Assembly: GCF_020283565.1 (NCBI RefSeq)
Contig: NC_060059.1
Location: 6,641,501 to 6,705,500 of the forward strand
DNA length: 64,000 nt
Reading direction: 5' to 3'
Origin: Trifolium pratense
Taxonomy: Eukaryota > Streptophyta > Magnoliopsida > Fabales > Fabaceae
Part shown: positions 32,336 through 44,520 of the stretch, piece after piece
Position numbering within the stretch: position 1 is the first letter of the stretch
Layout: every line of letters begins with the position of its first letter
Position numbers and translations under genes: made by a program
The notes under the pieces: generated by a model
Database searches by the model: none
Seen by the model: only the letters and a program-made list of their open reading frames with translations
Told to the model about the DNA's origin: nothing

Positions 32336-35195
32336 ATGGCAGAAATTGAAATGCGTGACGCTGAAACCTTTGCATTCCAGGCTGAGATCAACCAACTTCT
32401 CAGTCTCATCATCAACACTTTCTACAGCAACAAGGAGATTTTCCTTCGTGAACTCGTCAGCAATGCCTCCGACGTGAGTTTTTTTTTTCGCCTTTTCTAT
32501 ATTTGTTACTTTATTTTGAGTTTTTGGATTCTGATTTTGTTTTGGTTACAGGCTTTGGATAAAATTCGATTCGAGAGCTTAACGGACAAGAGTAAACTTG
32601 ATGCTCAACCTGAGCTTTTCATCAGACTTGTTCCTGACAAAGCAAACAAAACACTCTCAATTATTGATAGTGGTATTGGCATGACCAAAGCAGGTAAACT
32701 AATTATTAATTGAATTTTGAAATGTGCTCAATTGTGAATTGTAATGTTCATTGTGTGTTAATTAAATGTTGTGTTTTAGATTTGGTGAACAATTTGGGTA
32801 CGATTGCGAGGTCTGGTACAAAGGAATTCATGGAGGCATTACAGGCTGGGGCTGATGTTAGCATGATTGGTCAATTTGGTGTTGGATTCTACTCTGCTTA
32901 TCTTGTTGCGGAGAAAGTCATTGTTACTACTAAACACAATGATGATGAACAATACATTTGGGAATCACAGGCTGGTGGATCTTTTACTGTTACTAGGGAT
33001 GTTAATGGCGAACAACTTGGTAGGGGAACTAAGATTACCTTGTTCCTCAAGGAAGATCAGGTAAATACATCAAACTTCAACTCTATGATTTAGTTTGTTG
33101 ACAATTTGAGTCATTGAATTGATATAGGATTAAAGAGTTTCAATTTGAAGGACAAATTTAAAATAGTATTAATTCTAGAGACTAATTCTGATACATTGAT
33201 AGTTTTAATGGTTTTAGTGTTTTTTATGTTGAACTTAATCAACAAGAATCACTAGTGTACGTGAATGTTTTATATCCTAGTAGTATACCAGAATCACGGT
33301 GATCTACCATAATTTTCCAAAAGCTACTAAGTGTAGTTTCTGCAAAATCGCGGTAGATCACTGTGATTCTGGTACATGGACTGTGATGCCAAAGGCCACA
33401 TCTATTTTATACAAGAATCTTACCTTCAATTTTGATATATTCTAATTGAACTACTATTTAAATTGTGTATCCAAGTTGTTCAAAAGAAATTGTGTACCCA
33501 ACTACACTGTTTTAGTATTTTAAATAACCAACCAATTTTAATGTTATTTGAACCACTAAAATTTTAATGTTATTCTTCTTTGGTTTCCTTTTTCTGTAAA
33601 CAAACAAATGATTTATTGAATTTTTAATTGGTTCTTTGTTATAGTTGGAGTACTTGGAGGAGAGGAGGATTAAGGATCTTGTGAAGAAGCATTCTGAGTT
33701 CATTAGCTATCCAATCTACCTCTGGACTGAGAAGACAACTGAGAAAGAGATTAGTGATGACGAGGATGATGAACCAAAGAAGGAAGAGGAAGGAGATGTT
33801 GAGGAAGTAGATGAAGAGAAGGAGAAAGATTCTAAGAAGAAGAAGAAAATTAAGGAGGTTTCTCATGAGTGGGAACAAATCAACAAGCAGAAACCAATCT
33901 GGTTGCGTAAGCCAGAGGAGATTACTAAGGAGGAGTATGGTTCTTTCTACAAGAGCATTACCAATGATTGGGAAGATCACTTGGCTGTTAAGCATTTCTC
34001 CGTGGAGGGCCAACTCGAGTTCAAGGCTATTCTCTTTGTTCCCAAGAGAGCACCGTTTGATTTGTTTGACACTAGGAAGAAGATGAACAATATCAAGCTG
34101 TATGTGAGGAGGGTGTTCATTATGGACAACTGTGAGGAACTTATCCCTGAGTACCTTGGATTTATCAAAGGTGTTGTTGACTCTGATGATTTGCCACTCA
34201 ACATCTCTCGTGAGATGCTACAACAGAACAAGATCTTGAAGGTGATTAGGAAGAATCTTGTGAAGAAGTGTATTGAGATGTTCAATGAGATTGCTGAGAA
34301 TAAAGAAGATTACAACAAATTCTATGATGCTTTCTCCAAGAATTTGAAATTAGGTATTCATGAGGATAGCCAGAACAGAGCTAAATTGGCTGATTTGCTC
34401 AGATACCACTCTACAAAAAGTGGAGATGAGATGACAAGCTTGAAGGACTATGTTACCAGAATGAAAGATGGTCAGAAGGACATTTACTATATCACTGGTG
34501 AGAGCAAGAAGGCAGTGGAGAATTCTCCATTCTTGGAGAAGCTTAAGAAGAAGGGCTATGAGGTGCTCTTTATGGTAGATGCTATTGATGAGTATGCTGT
34601 TGGACAACTGAAGGAATATGATGGTAAGAAGTTAGTGTCTGCTACCAAGGAAGGTTTGAAGTTAGATGAGGAGAGTGAGGAAGAGAAAAAGAAGAGAGAG
34701 GAGAAGAAGAAATCTTTTGAGGATCTCTGCAGGACAATCAAGGAGATATTGGGAGACAAAGTTGAGAAGGTAGTTGTCTCTGATAGGATTGTGGATTCTC
34801 CATGCTGTTTGGTGACAGGTGAATATGGGTGGAGTGCAAACATGGAAAGGATCATGAAGGCTCAAGCATTGAGAGATAGCAGCATGAGTGGTTACATGTC
34901 CAGCAAGAAGACCATGGAAATTAATCCAGATAATGGTATTATGGAAGAACTAAGGAAAAGGGCTGAAGCTGACAAGAATGATAAGTCAGTGAAGGACCTT
35001 GTGTTGCTTCTTTTCGAAACAGCACTTTTGACTTCTGGTTTCAGCCTTGATGATCCAAGCACATTTGCTGCTAGAATTCATAGGATGTTGAAGCTGGGTC
35101 TCAGCATTGATGAAGAGGAGACTGCTGGAGATGAAGATATGCCCCCATTGGAGGAGGTAGGTGCTGAAGAGAGCAAGATGGAGGAGGTTGATTAA
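32336..35195 (+). CDS. HSP90: cytosolic HSP90 molecular chaperone
   Basis: Four exons: 32336-32473, 32552-32693, 32780-33060, 33645-35195; 703 residues, normal for cytosolic plant HSP90. An ATP-driven dimeric chaperone for kinases, receptors and other clients. The N-terminal GHKL ATPase has [10 protein letters not shown] (catalytic Glu), [15 protein letters not shown] and [14 protein letters not shown] charged linker rich in Glu/Lys follows (about residues 215-260). The middle domain carries the catalytic-loop region [19 protein letters not shown], and the C-terminal dimerisation domain ends in MEEVD, the docking signal for TPR co-chaperones. No ER-retention or transit signal, so cytosolic. 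All frames intact; intron 3 (584 bp) carries a small foldback. Confidence 0.97.
33284..33375. repeat. ~92-bp foldback element in HSP90 intron 3
   Basis: accagaatcac(g)gtgatctacc on the left faces ggtagatcactgtgattctggt on the right, with a second small palindrome (agctactaagtgtagtt) at the centre. It looks like a tiny MITE; no target duplication was identified. Confidence 0.6.
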
Positions 35196-37010
35196 GTGGT
35201 CAATAATATCTTTACTCTTGTGTCAATTGTTTACTGTAAGAAAATTTTCTGGTGTCATTTTGTGTTGGCCTTGTTCATAGGGGTGGTGAAGAATGTTTAT
35301 CTACATAAGTTTGTGCTTTACTTTCTTTTGCTTTTGGTTTTACAGTATCATCTTATGGTATCAAATGTGCTTTTGTTGCTCATCAACTAATTTTGTAGTA
35401 TAAAGCGATTTTGAGTTGTACTCTTTTTATCTTTCTCTCTATAAAAAAATTAAACTTCTTTTACATTCTTTAAAATTACTTATCACATGTTAGGGAATAA
35501 TTTTATTTTATTATTTGGATAAAATATTGTTAGCTAAAATAAAATATTAAAGAAGCCATTCATGAGGATATCTACTTAATTTTCTGTCCTCAGTCCTCTC
35601 TTAAGCTGGATTATTGAAGTTACTTTTAAGTTTTAACATTGAAGGTAGAAGTTAGGATATAGGAATTAGATTATTCGTGAATTACTTCACATAATAAGGG
35701 ATACAAATTACTCATTTTCTCCCATCCTTTCTACCTAGCAAGCAAGTAATGCAACAGGACAAGATAGAATTAATAACAATTGAGATTAAACTAGAAGCAA
35801 TTGTGTATGAAATTAGCAAGGACTGAAAATTCAGTTATGATTGAATTCAACAATTATTAGTTACTCCCTCTATAAACATATTTGACAAAAAAGTGTTCCT
35901 AAAATATATGTTTTTTTTTTTTCTATAAATTATTAGATAATTTATTGTTTTAGGTGGTTTTGTGATGTTCTTCCTTTTTAGAATATATTTTTATAGTTAA
36001 AAGTTTTTAGAATATTGTGACCTAAGTAAGAAAATTAGACGAAAAGGTATATATCAAATAAATCAGTTGATAATTAATAAGAGTAGATTAGATAAAATTA
36101 ATTAGGGTTGTGCCCTCTTTTTTTACACACAAAAAAAAAGAGATAAAATTAATAAAAAAATTAGATAAAGTCTTTTTTGACCTTGGTTGTCTTCTTTAAT
36201 AGTAGTAATAATTTTTTTCTTTTTTTTCGAAAAAATAAAAGTATCTCAAAAAGATTTTTAAAAAGAAAAAACTAGGGTTCACTTGTTAAAGAAGTACACA
36301 TATATAAGTATTACAAGTGAACTAAAGAAAAGTAGATCCATCGACATTCAAAAACGGTGGAGAGGTAAGTTAAGCAACCTAGAAATTCTTAATAACACAC
36401 TAATTTTAAATTAGGGTTCATATCTTTCAAGAAAATAGAAGTATCTCAAAAAGATTTGTTTAAAAAAGATTTATTTAATAAAGTATCTCAAAAAGATTTG
36501 TTTAAAAGTACATATATGAGCTAGCATTACAGTGAAGTAAAGAAAAGTAGAATCAGTTTAAAGAGCATCCATTGACATTGAGAAAAAGAGAGGTAAGTTT
36601 TCTAATTTATTATTTATGATTCACTGTATATGTTAACAAATTTAGTATTCATTGTTAATTGTAACTTAAGCAACCTAAAAATTCTTAATGACATACTAAT
36701 TTTAAATTAGGGTTCATATGTTCAAAATCTAAACATGAACTTTGTATTAAAACTAAAATTTAACTCGTTCTATATAAAGTATATGATTAAATAAGTTAAA
36801 TTATGTTGAATGTTATTTCAATATGAAATTCAGTTTCATAACAGAAGAAACTACTAATATTCTATAACTTTACATAAAAAATTAGTATTTTCTTCTATTA
36901 TAAAATTGAATTTCAAAATCATAATATCATTCAACTTATAAAATCTCATCTGCAAAATTAATTAATTAAAAATCAAATTTTTATCACACATACCTATGAT
37001 TAAGAAGAAA
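35196..37010. other. HSP90 3' UTR, then AT-rich spacer with a local duplication
   Basis: 35196 to about 35400 is probably 3' UTR. At about 36236-36420 and 36440-36730 a phrase set recurs (aagtatctcaaaaagattt, gtgaa(c)taaagaaaagtaga, acactaattttaaattaggg / atactaattttaaattaggg), a diverged tandem duplication. tactccctct near 35873 resembles a Stowaway end. No gene. Confidence 0.5.
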
Positions 37011-37022
37011 GAATTTTTGTTA

Positions 37023-37198
37023 GGAGAATGTTAACTTGTGCCCATAAGGCACATGTTAAGGAAGCAAAAATAGAAATTATTAAATGCTAATTTGTGAATT
37101 TTGACTTTTGTAGCATTAAATTTTTTGTATCATTAAATGTTGAATTTCTATTTTAGTATATCTTAACATGTGCCCTTAGGCACATGTTAACAAGACCC
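37023..37198. mobile_element. 176-bp Mutator-type MITE with perfect 9-bp target duplication
   Basis: Flanked by tttttgtta at 37014-37022 and 37199-37207. Both ends are palindromic: ttaacttgtgccc...ggcacatgttaa on the left and ttaacatgtgccc...ggcacatgttaa on the right. It shares layout and end consensus (GG..N.ATG.TAAC..GTGCCC) with the element at 61765. Confidence 0.9.
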
Positions 37199-37726
37199 TT
37201 TTTGTTATTCAAGTGGATACAGACAAGTGAGTGAGGTTCAAGCGCATGACATCGCGTGGCAGTCAGTGTACTATAAGTAGAGTGGAATAGCTTCAGTCTT
37301 TACTCTTTATGGTTCGTTGGTTTTGTTTTACTTCTTCAGCAAGTTTTTCTTTCTTTCTTCTTCTGATTTTCTCTCTCAAAAACATTTTCTCGAGAAAATC
37401 TCACGCGAGAGAAAATGTTTCATTTGTCTCTTCATTATCTTCCTCCACCGCCACCTCGACCTCCAAACGCTGCTATCGTCGCTATTACCGTCGTTATTTT
37501 TCTTCTCTTCCAAAATCACAGACGATAGATACGCACTTTTAGTATATTCTTGATTTTAGGTTTAGAATCTTCTTCTTAATCTTGATCTTGATACTTCTAC
37601 AATCGTTCTTGTTCTTGTAAATTGCATTCCGAGTTCTGTTTCTTCAAGTACGCTATTCCGATTCTTGATAGGATTCTTGCATTTTGTTTCACTTACTGTT
37701 TTGGGAGTGAAGATTTTCCCGAGAAA

Positions 37727-40257
37727 ATGTTCCAGGAAAATCGACATTCCGCATTATTTGCAGCGTCTACTTCCGATAGTTACATTGAAGATCCTCCCAA
37801 GTAAACTTCAACTTGTGATTAATTAGTGATTAATTATTAATTATTAATTATTAATTATTAATTATTATTATTATGTTCTTGATCCAAATTAATTAACCAT
37901 ATTTATTTACGGCATGTTTTTAGCCTGCTCTGTTTTTAATTTTTTATTACTTGATTATTATAAATATTATTATTTATTAATTATTGTGTCAACAAATTTG
38001 ATTTACGTCATATTTTAAGCTAATCTGTTATTAGTTTGTTACTATTTTTTTTTTTTATATATAGAGTTTGTTATTATTTGATTATTAGCTTATAAAAGAG
38101 TATTATTATTAATTATCTATTGTCATGTTATAAACCGTTTAGCTATATATCCGCTTAATTTTAACTGAAAATAGGTTTGAACTTTGGTTGAATTTTTAAT
38201 AACCAAAGTATTTGGTGAGAGGATATAGTTTTGTAACTTAGTTAAATACTAGAAACTAAGTAATGCATTATCTCTAATCAAGATTGTTTTATTTGGTGTT
38301 GCAGAAGGTCAAGAATTTCATACACAAGGAACTTTCTTCTCTCATTAGCCAAAGTTGGTGGTCTCAGAACACTGAAATTACAAAGGGAGATTCGACTTAC
38401 AATGACTTAGTAACTAAAAACCCTCTTCTTCTCTACATTGTGTTTTTTAAGAGATTGTGTATTATTCTCCTGTTCTTTTTTTGTAAGTTGCTTAATTTTT
38501 TTACTGTTTCTTGATCAGCTTGTTTGAAAATTCACTTGGCCTCCTACCCTCGCCTTATTGTGAAGATCTTGAAAATTCAGGTATGTACTGTTTGGTCTCT
38601 TTGGTTTACTACTCTTCAATTGATTATCCTCTTGCTATTTAATGTGTATGCATGAATTAATTCTGAACTATCTTTGCATACTATGACTTGTTTAAATAAA
38701 GCATTTAAAAACATTTATGCTTTGAAACAGATTATGTTTGTAATCAAGAAAAGCGTCAAGATTCTGCTCCGAAGGCTCCGGATAATGTCAATTTTCTGCA
38801 TAAGAGTAATGAACCATATCTGCCTCCATGTCGCAACAAGGTCTGATTTTAGGTTTATATAGAATATGCTTGCTTAGATTAAGCTATCTGCAAATATGGT
38901 TTAGTTTCTTGATGAAGTAAGGTAGATTTAGGCATTCAAATATGGTTTGTTTTCTTGATGAAGTAATTAAGGTAGATTTAGGCATTCAAATATTGTTTTC
39001 TTGATGAAAGTTATTGAGGTAGATTTAGACATTCAAATATAATTTGGTTTCTTGATGAAGAAATTGAGGTAGACTTAGGCATTCAAATATGATTTGGTTT
39101 CTTGATGAAGAAGTAAGGTTCATAACATCCTGTTTTTCAGGCACTATCTTCTTCAACTGGAGACAGCAATGGCTCGCTTAATAGTAACATATCTGGATCT
39201 TCTGAGTGTACAAGTCAGGAGCCAGCAGAACCACTGGACAGCAATGGCTCGCTTAGTGGTAACAAATCTGGATCTTCTGAGTGTACAAGTCAGGAGCCAG
39301 CAGAATCAGTGATCCCTGATGTCCAAATTCAACAGGAGTTGGAATTAAAATCTTCCAATATGAGCTTAGAAGATAGTTCAACTTGTATCCCTGGTCTAAT
39401 ATTGCCTGATGAGGACAGTTTAATTACATATGATGGGCCTCCTATATTGGCGCCTGAAGTGGAAAGTCCGGATGTGATTGATAGTTTGATATCTGCCCCC
39501 GATGAAAGCAATCAGACTGAAGATGATTTTGATTGGGATTTGGACTCGGATGATCCAACTTTTGCTATGATTAAGAAGCTAGCGGAATCCGTACTCGATG
39601 GTGATGATGATGATTATGATGATGGTTATTATGATAGTGATTCTTCTGATTTTGAGTACGATGATTCCCTTATGGATGATATTATGGTGAAGCTGGTGCA
39701 GCATGGAGCCAGACTTGCTCACATGCACCTTTCTACCCCGCCGTCTTATTCTAATCAGTTGAATCCAGGAATGGATCAACAAGATCAGAATTGTTTTCTG
39801 AGAAGCTCCACTGGTCCAGCTGTATACTCATTGTCTTCCCACCATTGCCCATACCACAAAATTTATCAACATTCCCCTCTTTATGATCCTGGTGAGCTTA
39901 GAAGGTTTGGTCTTGGAGCTGGTGAATCAACGTTCCAACAGGGGAAAATGCAACCACAGTTGCCTGCATTTGACAAGTTGGCTTCATGCAAGGAGAAACC
40001 AAATCCAATGCAGAATTGGTTTGAATATAAGGGCCAAAGCTATGACAATTCTGTAAATGGACCTCCTGGTAAGGAATCGCTTGCATAATGTTTTGTTTGA
40101 GTCATGCATAACTGAAATTTTAAATTGTGTTTTAGTTACTGATTTTTTATCGTAATAAACATGGTTAGATTCTCATGGTTATGGCAATATAGATCAAGCA
40201 GCAGTTGACAAATTTGGAGATTCTCATGGTAAGTTCTTTGGAGGATTCTACAAGTAG
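37727..40257 (+). CDS. acidic protein with an eIF4E-binding-like YxxxxLL motif (455 aa)
   Basis: Six exons: 37727-37800, 38305-38409, 38519-38580, 38731-38840, 39141-40068, 40169-40257; 1,368 nt. All use GT-AG junctions that keep one frame. Residues ~25-36 (RSRISYTRNFLLSL) carry Y-x4-L-L, the motif by which eIF4G and 4E-binding proteins contact cap-binding eIF4E; plant eIF4G has a similar YxRDFLL. The rest is low in known domains: a Ser-rich 25-residue tandem repeat, an Asp-rich stretch around DDDDYDDGYYDSDSSD, then a Pro/His/Gln-rich tail. No signal peptide or membrane segment. A transcribed leader with CT-rich runs lies upstream (about 37280-37726). eIF4E binding is inference from the motif alone. 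Family name not known to me. Confidence 0.75.
38891..39118. repeat. intronic minisatellite, ~46-50-bp units
   Basis: About 4.5 units containing caaatatggttt, cttgatgaag and gaggtagatttaggcatt, in the intron before exon 5 of the preceding gene; spacings 46, 50, 47 and 50 bp. Confidence 0.85.
39162..39311 (+). repeat. in-frame 75-bp tandem duplication in exon 5
   Basis: Two copies, at 39162-39236 and 39237-39311, each starting gacagcaatggctcgctta. They encode a 25-residue repeat (DSNGSL..N.SGSSECTSQEPAE) with about four base changes. The frame is preserved. Confidence 0.95.
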
Positions 40258-40510
40258 CAGACTTTCCACCGTGTTCAGCAGTCATTCAGTAGTTGAGATG
40301 GAGAAACGAATATTATCATGATGAGTGAATGTGACAATGGATTGCTTTAATTTTTCATATTTTTTTAGTGATGTAGTCATGAAGGCTCTGAAGTTTCTTT
40401 AGTAGATTTCTCTAGCTACATTTTTAGTTACTGTTCCACAGCTGTGGTTGTTTTAGACTCTTTTTGCGGATAATTGGTTGGTTTTAGACTTTGATTGGTA
40501 TTCTTTTTGG
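40258..40510. other. 3' flank, probable 3' UTR
   Basis: Nothing else recognised. Confidence 0.4.
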
Positions 40511-40520
40511 TACATATATA

Positions 40521-40645
40521 CTCCCTCCAGTTTCAATAAGTAAATTTTTACTTTTAAGATTATTCAACAACTAATGTATGACCCGAAACATTAGTTATTG
40601 AATTAACTTAAAAAGTAAAAATTTGCTTATATATCATACAAGAGG
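40521..40645. mobile_element. Stowaway MITE
   Basis: Starts CTCCCTCC and continues aataagtaaatttttacttt. The right side is an inverted counterpart (aaagtaaaaatttgcttat). TA stands on both sides (40519-40520 and 40646-40647), the expected target duplication. Confidence 0.75.
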
Positions 40646-40949
40646 TAATAGTTTGATTGGTTGAATTGAAATGGTTTTTAGAGATTTGGGTTAAACATTG
40701 GAATAATAGGAGTATAGGACTTGTTAATATTTTAAAGGCAAGCTTAAAAGAACTAAATTTTGTTTGCATGATACAATCACTTTTGATAAAATTATAAAGG
40801 GTAATGATTTGTGAACATAATCTTTACACTAGATACCGTATGACAATTATACGATGTTCACCATGTGTCCACAAAAGTGTGTTCTAATAAGTAATAACAC
40901 CTCTCAATTATAAATTAAAAAATAAAATTAAAAAAGATCAGAGCAAAAG

Positions 40950-41098
40950 ATGCAACTGTTTGTCGTGAGCTTAGTTCAGTTGGTAGGGACATCACATATT
41001 TTATGCAGGAGTCGGGGTTCGAATCTCGGACACTTCACTTATTCATCAATTTTTAAGGTGGAATTTCTGGTCACTAGACTACTAGAAAAAAAATTCAT
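40950..41098 (+). mobile_element. tRNA-derived SINE with 10-bp target duplication
   Basis: Contains gagcttagttcagttggtag (box A), ggttcgaatc (box B) and a 3' region with an A-rich tail (ctagaaaaaaaa). agagcaaaag flanks it at 40940-40949 and 41099-41108. It is the best preserved of three related SINEs in the window and the orientation reference for the others. Confidence 0.9.
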
Positions 41099-41109
41099 AG
41101 AGCAAAAGT

Positions 41110-41500
41110 CGGAACTATATCTAATTCGTTGAAACCTTGTTGACCTTAACCTATCCATTAGTTAATGATGGATACTTAATTTTTCGTTACAGTGAACACA
41201 AATTGTAAAATAATGTTTTTGTATGAAAGTGTGGGTCATTTGAGAGTTTATAAAACTTGGATCAAATGACCGTAGTAAAATAAGAAAGATACATTATACT
41301 CGTTAGAAGTCTCATTAGAGTGCGAATTGACCAAACTATATATATTTGTTAAGATAGTATTCTCTAAGTTGGACCGCCCGCTATGAAATTTATATTATTA
41401 GGCACCTATATATATTTATATCCACGCACCAAGATTCCTTAAAAAAAAAAATAAGAAGAATTCCACGCACCAAGTTTAATAGTTTGGGTGTGAGGTGGTC
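41110..41500. other. intergenic, nothing recognised
   Basis: AT-rich, no supported frame. Confidence 0.4.
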
Positions 41501-41509
41501 TCTTAAGTG

Positions 41510-42260
41510 AGTTGGTTAGACATGAGTTTACAAGTAAGACACGAATATGAATTTATAAGTAATCTTAAAAGTCGGTTTTGTACGGTTGAGTTAGGTTCAA
41601 CTTTCCAATTATAAGATATTGTCCCTTCCACATGGCAAGTAAGTCGATACAAGGAGCCGGTTGAAGCCTTCGTCGAACCATCGACTCTGATACCAATGTT
41701 GTGTCACGAGGAGGTAGTCGATGGTCCATCTACATTGGACTTAAAGAAAAACTATAGAAGTTAGTTGGATATCACACTTTTATCCAAAACTTTAAGGTGT
41801 CAGATTTATGGGTCATCTTACTTATAAAATGTTCAACCTCCACTTTTTTAAGCAATGTGAGACTTAATTCACATCACACTTGCCACAATAATCTCCCCAT
41901 CAAGTGTGAGCCATTCAATTCTTCATGTTTTCCTTCAAACGGAAACTTTTTTTCATCCATACACTTGCATCGAACCCTTCGTCTAACCATCGGCTCTGAT
42001 ATCACTATTAAGTTACGAGGGGGCAGCCGATACAAGGAGCTGATCGAATGCTTCGTCGAACCATCAACGTTGATACCATTGTTGGGTCATGTGTGGGCAA
42101 TTGAGAGGTCATCTACATTGGGCTTAAGAAACCGCTATACAAGTGAGTTGAATACCACACTTTGACCTAAAACTTTTAAGGTGTTAGGTTTATCTATAAT
42201 CTCATATATAAAATGTTTAACCTTCATTTTTTTAAGCAATATGAGACTTATAAATTCACA
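41510..42260 (-). mobile_element. tandem remnants of a small LTR element with initiator-Met primer sites
   Basis: Read on the minus strand, ttggtatcagagtc (41683-41696) resembles the TGGTATCAGAGC primer-binding site for initiator tRNA-Met. Decayed versions occur at about 41990-42003 and 42068-42081. The adjoining text (cattgg.cttaa, aacttt.aaggtgt.ag.ttta, aaaatgtt.aacct.ca.tttttttaagcaat) is repeated about 0.4 kb apart. No coding capacity, so TRIM-like or solo fragments. Confidence 0.5.
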
Positions 42261-42261
42261 T

Positions 42262-43520
42262 TACACTTGTTAATATATTTAAAATGTCTGGGACACTCTA
42301 TAATATTTTTGATATTTTATTATTAATACATATGATTATATAAGATTGTATTGTCTTGTAATTAAAATCGATGAAAATTATAATTAGGTGATTTTTTTTT
42401 AGGGTCATGCTAAACAGTGTCCCGAAACACTATTTAAGCATACTAAAAGAGGAAATAAATGATAAAATTAATGACGAGAAATCATAATTTTTTGCATCAT
42501 GAAAATTTTAAATGCACAATTTACAAAATAAAATTTTTATATCGGAGCATTTTCCTTTCTTTTATCCTCTCCTTTCTCTTTCAATTCTTTCTTTGTTGTC
42601 GGGATAAGTGTGTCCTTTTGTTTCTCTTCATTTTGTCGTTATTGAACTTTCCTGTGTTGCGTTAAATCACTTTTATCAATCGATGGACTTATCTAACGCC
42701 CTTGACAACAACAACAAAAAAAACTTATCTAACGCTTGGCATGCATTCATTGATGTCAAATAACAAAAACAATTTTGAGCACGTCAAGGTAATTTGATTT
42801 CGAAAGAAAAGAACGTACTAGTATGTTTGAGTATATCCACTCATATGTAGAGCCTAGAGTGAGTAATGATATATGTCACGTTTAGATAAACAATTTATTT
42901 TACAGCTTATAATATAAGCGTTTGTGTAGAAGCTATTTTCTCCCAAGATAAAATAAAATTAAAATTATTTTCGTTTGAATTATATGTTATTTTTATAAGT
43001 TGAAACTAAACTGAAACTGAATAGTGAATACTCCGTATATTATAAGTTGTTTTATGTAAAAAATTCTCTTAAAAAGTGTTACTCCTAAGTATTTATCTTG
43101 TACCTGTACAAGTTTAATAGTAATTCAATCCAAACATGTCTTATTATATGACTTTATTAGACGCTGACCTTGTCTTACACTGTAACTCGAATGCGCGTGA
43201 CTCATGATTGAGGGAACAGACGCGGAAGCAGATGAACCACACAAACACATGTATGTAGCCCCAGACAGACTCATTCATATTTCATACCAACGCCTCCAAA
43301 AGTTTTCTGGGCCCTTGCTCTCAAACGTAGAAGCAACGTCCATGCCTTCTTGGAAACTTTCCTTTGCTCTTTTTGTTGAAAAATATAATATAATTTGCCA
43401 ATATTTTCTTTAGAAAATAAATCTATCATAAAAACGTGATCAAATGTGAAAAGTTTATTTAAAAGGCTTAAAAATCAACTAAACTTTTGACAAAGATTAG
43501 GCTTAATTTGTTAGCATTAT
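42262..43520. other. intergenic; one possible MITE end
   Basis: gggtcatgctaaacagtgtc (42402) followed by a small palindrome looks like one end of the 175-bp Mutator-type MITE family, but no partner end was found. 43190-43400 is less AT-rich, without a recognisable product. Confidence 0.35.
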
Positions 43521-43739
43521 TTTTCGGTCTTAGTGTGTAGTATTGTTGTCTCGTCTTAGTGTGCAGAGTATTGTTAACCCGTCTGCGGTATTCATTTGTT
43601 TCAGGTTGAAGGATTAAGTTTGATCTAGTGGAGATCTAATCAATGACTTTTGTGTCATTAACGCTATAGTTTTATTCCGGACACTTCAATATAGTCAAAT
43701 ATGCAGGCTATGCAATATGTCGTTTTATGATATCAACAC

Positions 43740-43860
43740 GGATGCTGTGAGTTTGTTCGCAGATTCATCCTTTTAGTTTTTCGCAATTTTGAATTTGTAT
43801 TACATCGATGTACTGTTTTCAATTTGAATGAATGAATATATTTTATTTAGTAAAAAAATA
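43740..43860 (+). mobile_element. second LINE-like 3' tail
   Basis: gctgtgagtttgttcgcaga...gaatgaatgaat...taaaaaaata parallels the tail at 6690-6911. It lies just outside the left LTR of the copia element. Confidence 0.4.
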
Positions 43861-43889
43861 GATATTTCACAATTTTTTTATAATATCAA

Positions 43890-44475
43890 TGTTGGACAAT
43901 GGCAAACTGAAGCCATTCTTATTTTCTTTGTGATGTCGCACATTGGTAGAAAATATTTTTTACTTTATTCCATATTTTCCTTAATTGATTTTCATCAGTT
44001 AAGATTTTCATTCCTTAACAAATATCTCCTTTTAATGCTCTTAAATCAGATTGCATAACCTCCAATTTATTAGCATATTTCTAACTGTCAATTGATTTCA
44101 ATTGTTTGGCTATTATTAAGGAATAAGAGGAGCTGTTTTACTGAAAAAAGTAGAGAACGGTTTTCATTGGTTTTCTATTTAAAAGACTGTCATAGTTTTG
44201 TGACAGGGGAGAAAATTCTTCTCTTTACTTCACTTCTTTTTCCTATCTTCTACTTCTAGAATCTGAGCAATTGTTCTGTGATTTCCATAGCCTAAGGCCA
44301 CGAGTGCACGTGTTCGTAGGCTCGTTGTGTTAACCTTGGGAAGCAGTCGGCAATCTAGATTGCATCAAGGTCTAGCCGAATTTTGCTTTCAAGGCAGTGA
44401 TTTTTCACGGCACAACAAACTTCCAATCTGTGTTACACTCTTTTTGTTTTGTACTACTCCTAATATATTCCAACA
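43890..44475 (+). repeat. left LTR of the copia element
   Basis: 586 bp, TG...CA ends. Differs from the right LTR at about 43921 (a vs t) and about 44025 (a vs c). Confidence 0.95.
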
Positions 44476-44520
44476 ATTTGAAAGCAAAATTTATCCTTTT
44501 TATTCAAGTACTAAACAAAA

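Noticed and set aside
39309..40088. 259-codon frame as a complete gene on its own
   Set aside because: The frame begins without an ATG and is open further upstream to a splice acceptor at 39140; it is exon 5 of the six-exon gene.
42402..42450. A third full member of the palindromic-end MITE family
   Set aside because: Only one end is visible; no inverted partner or 9-bp duplication was found within 250 bp.
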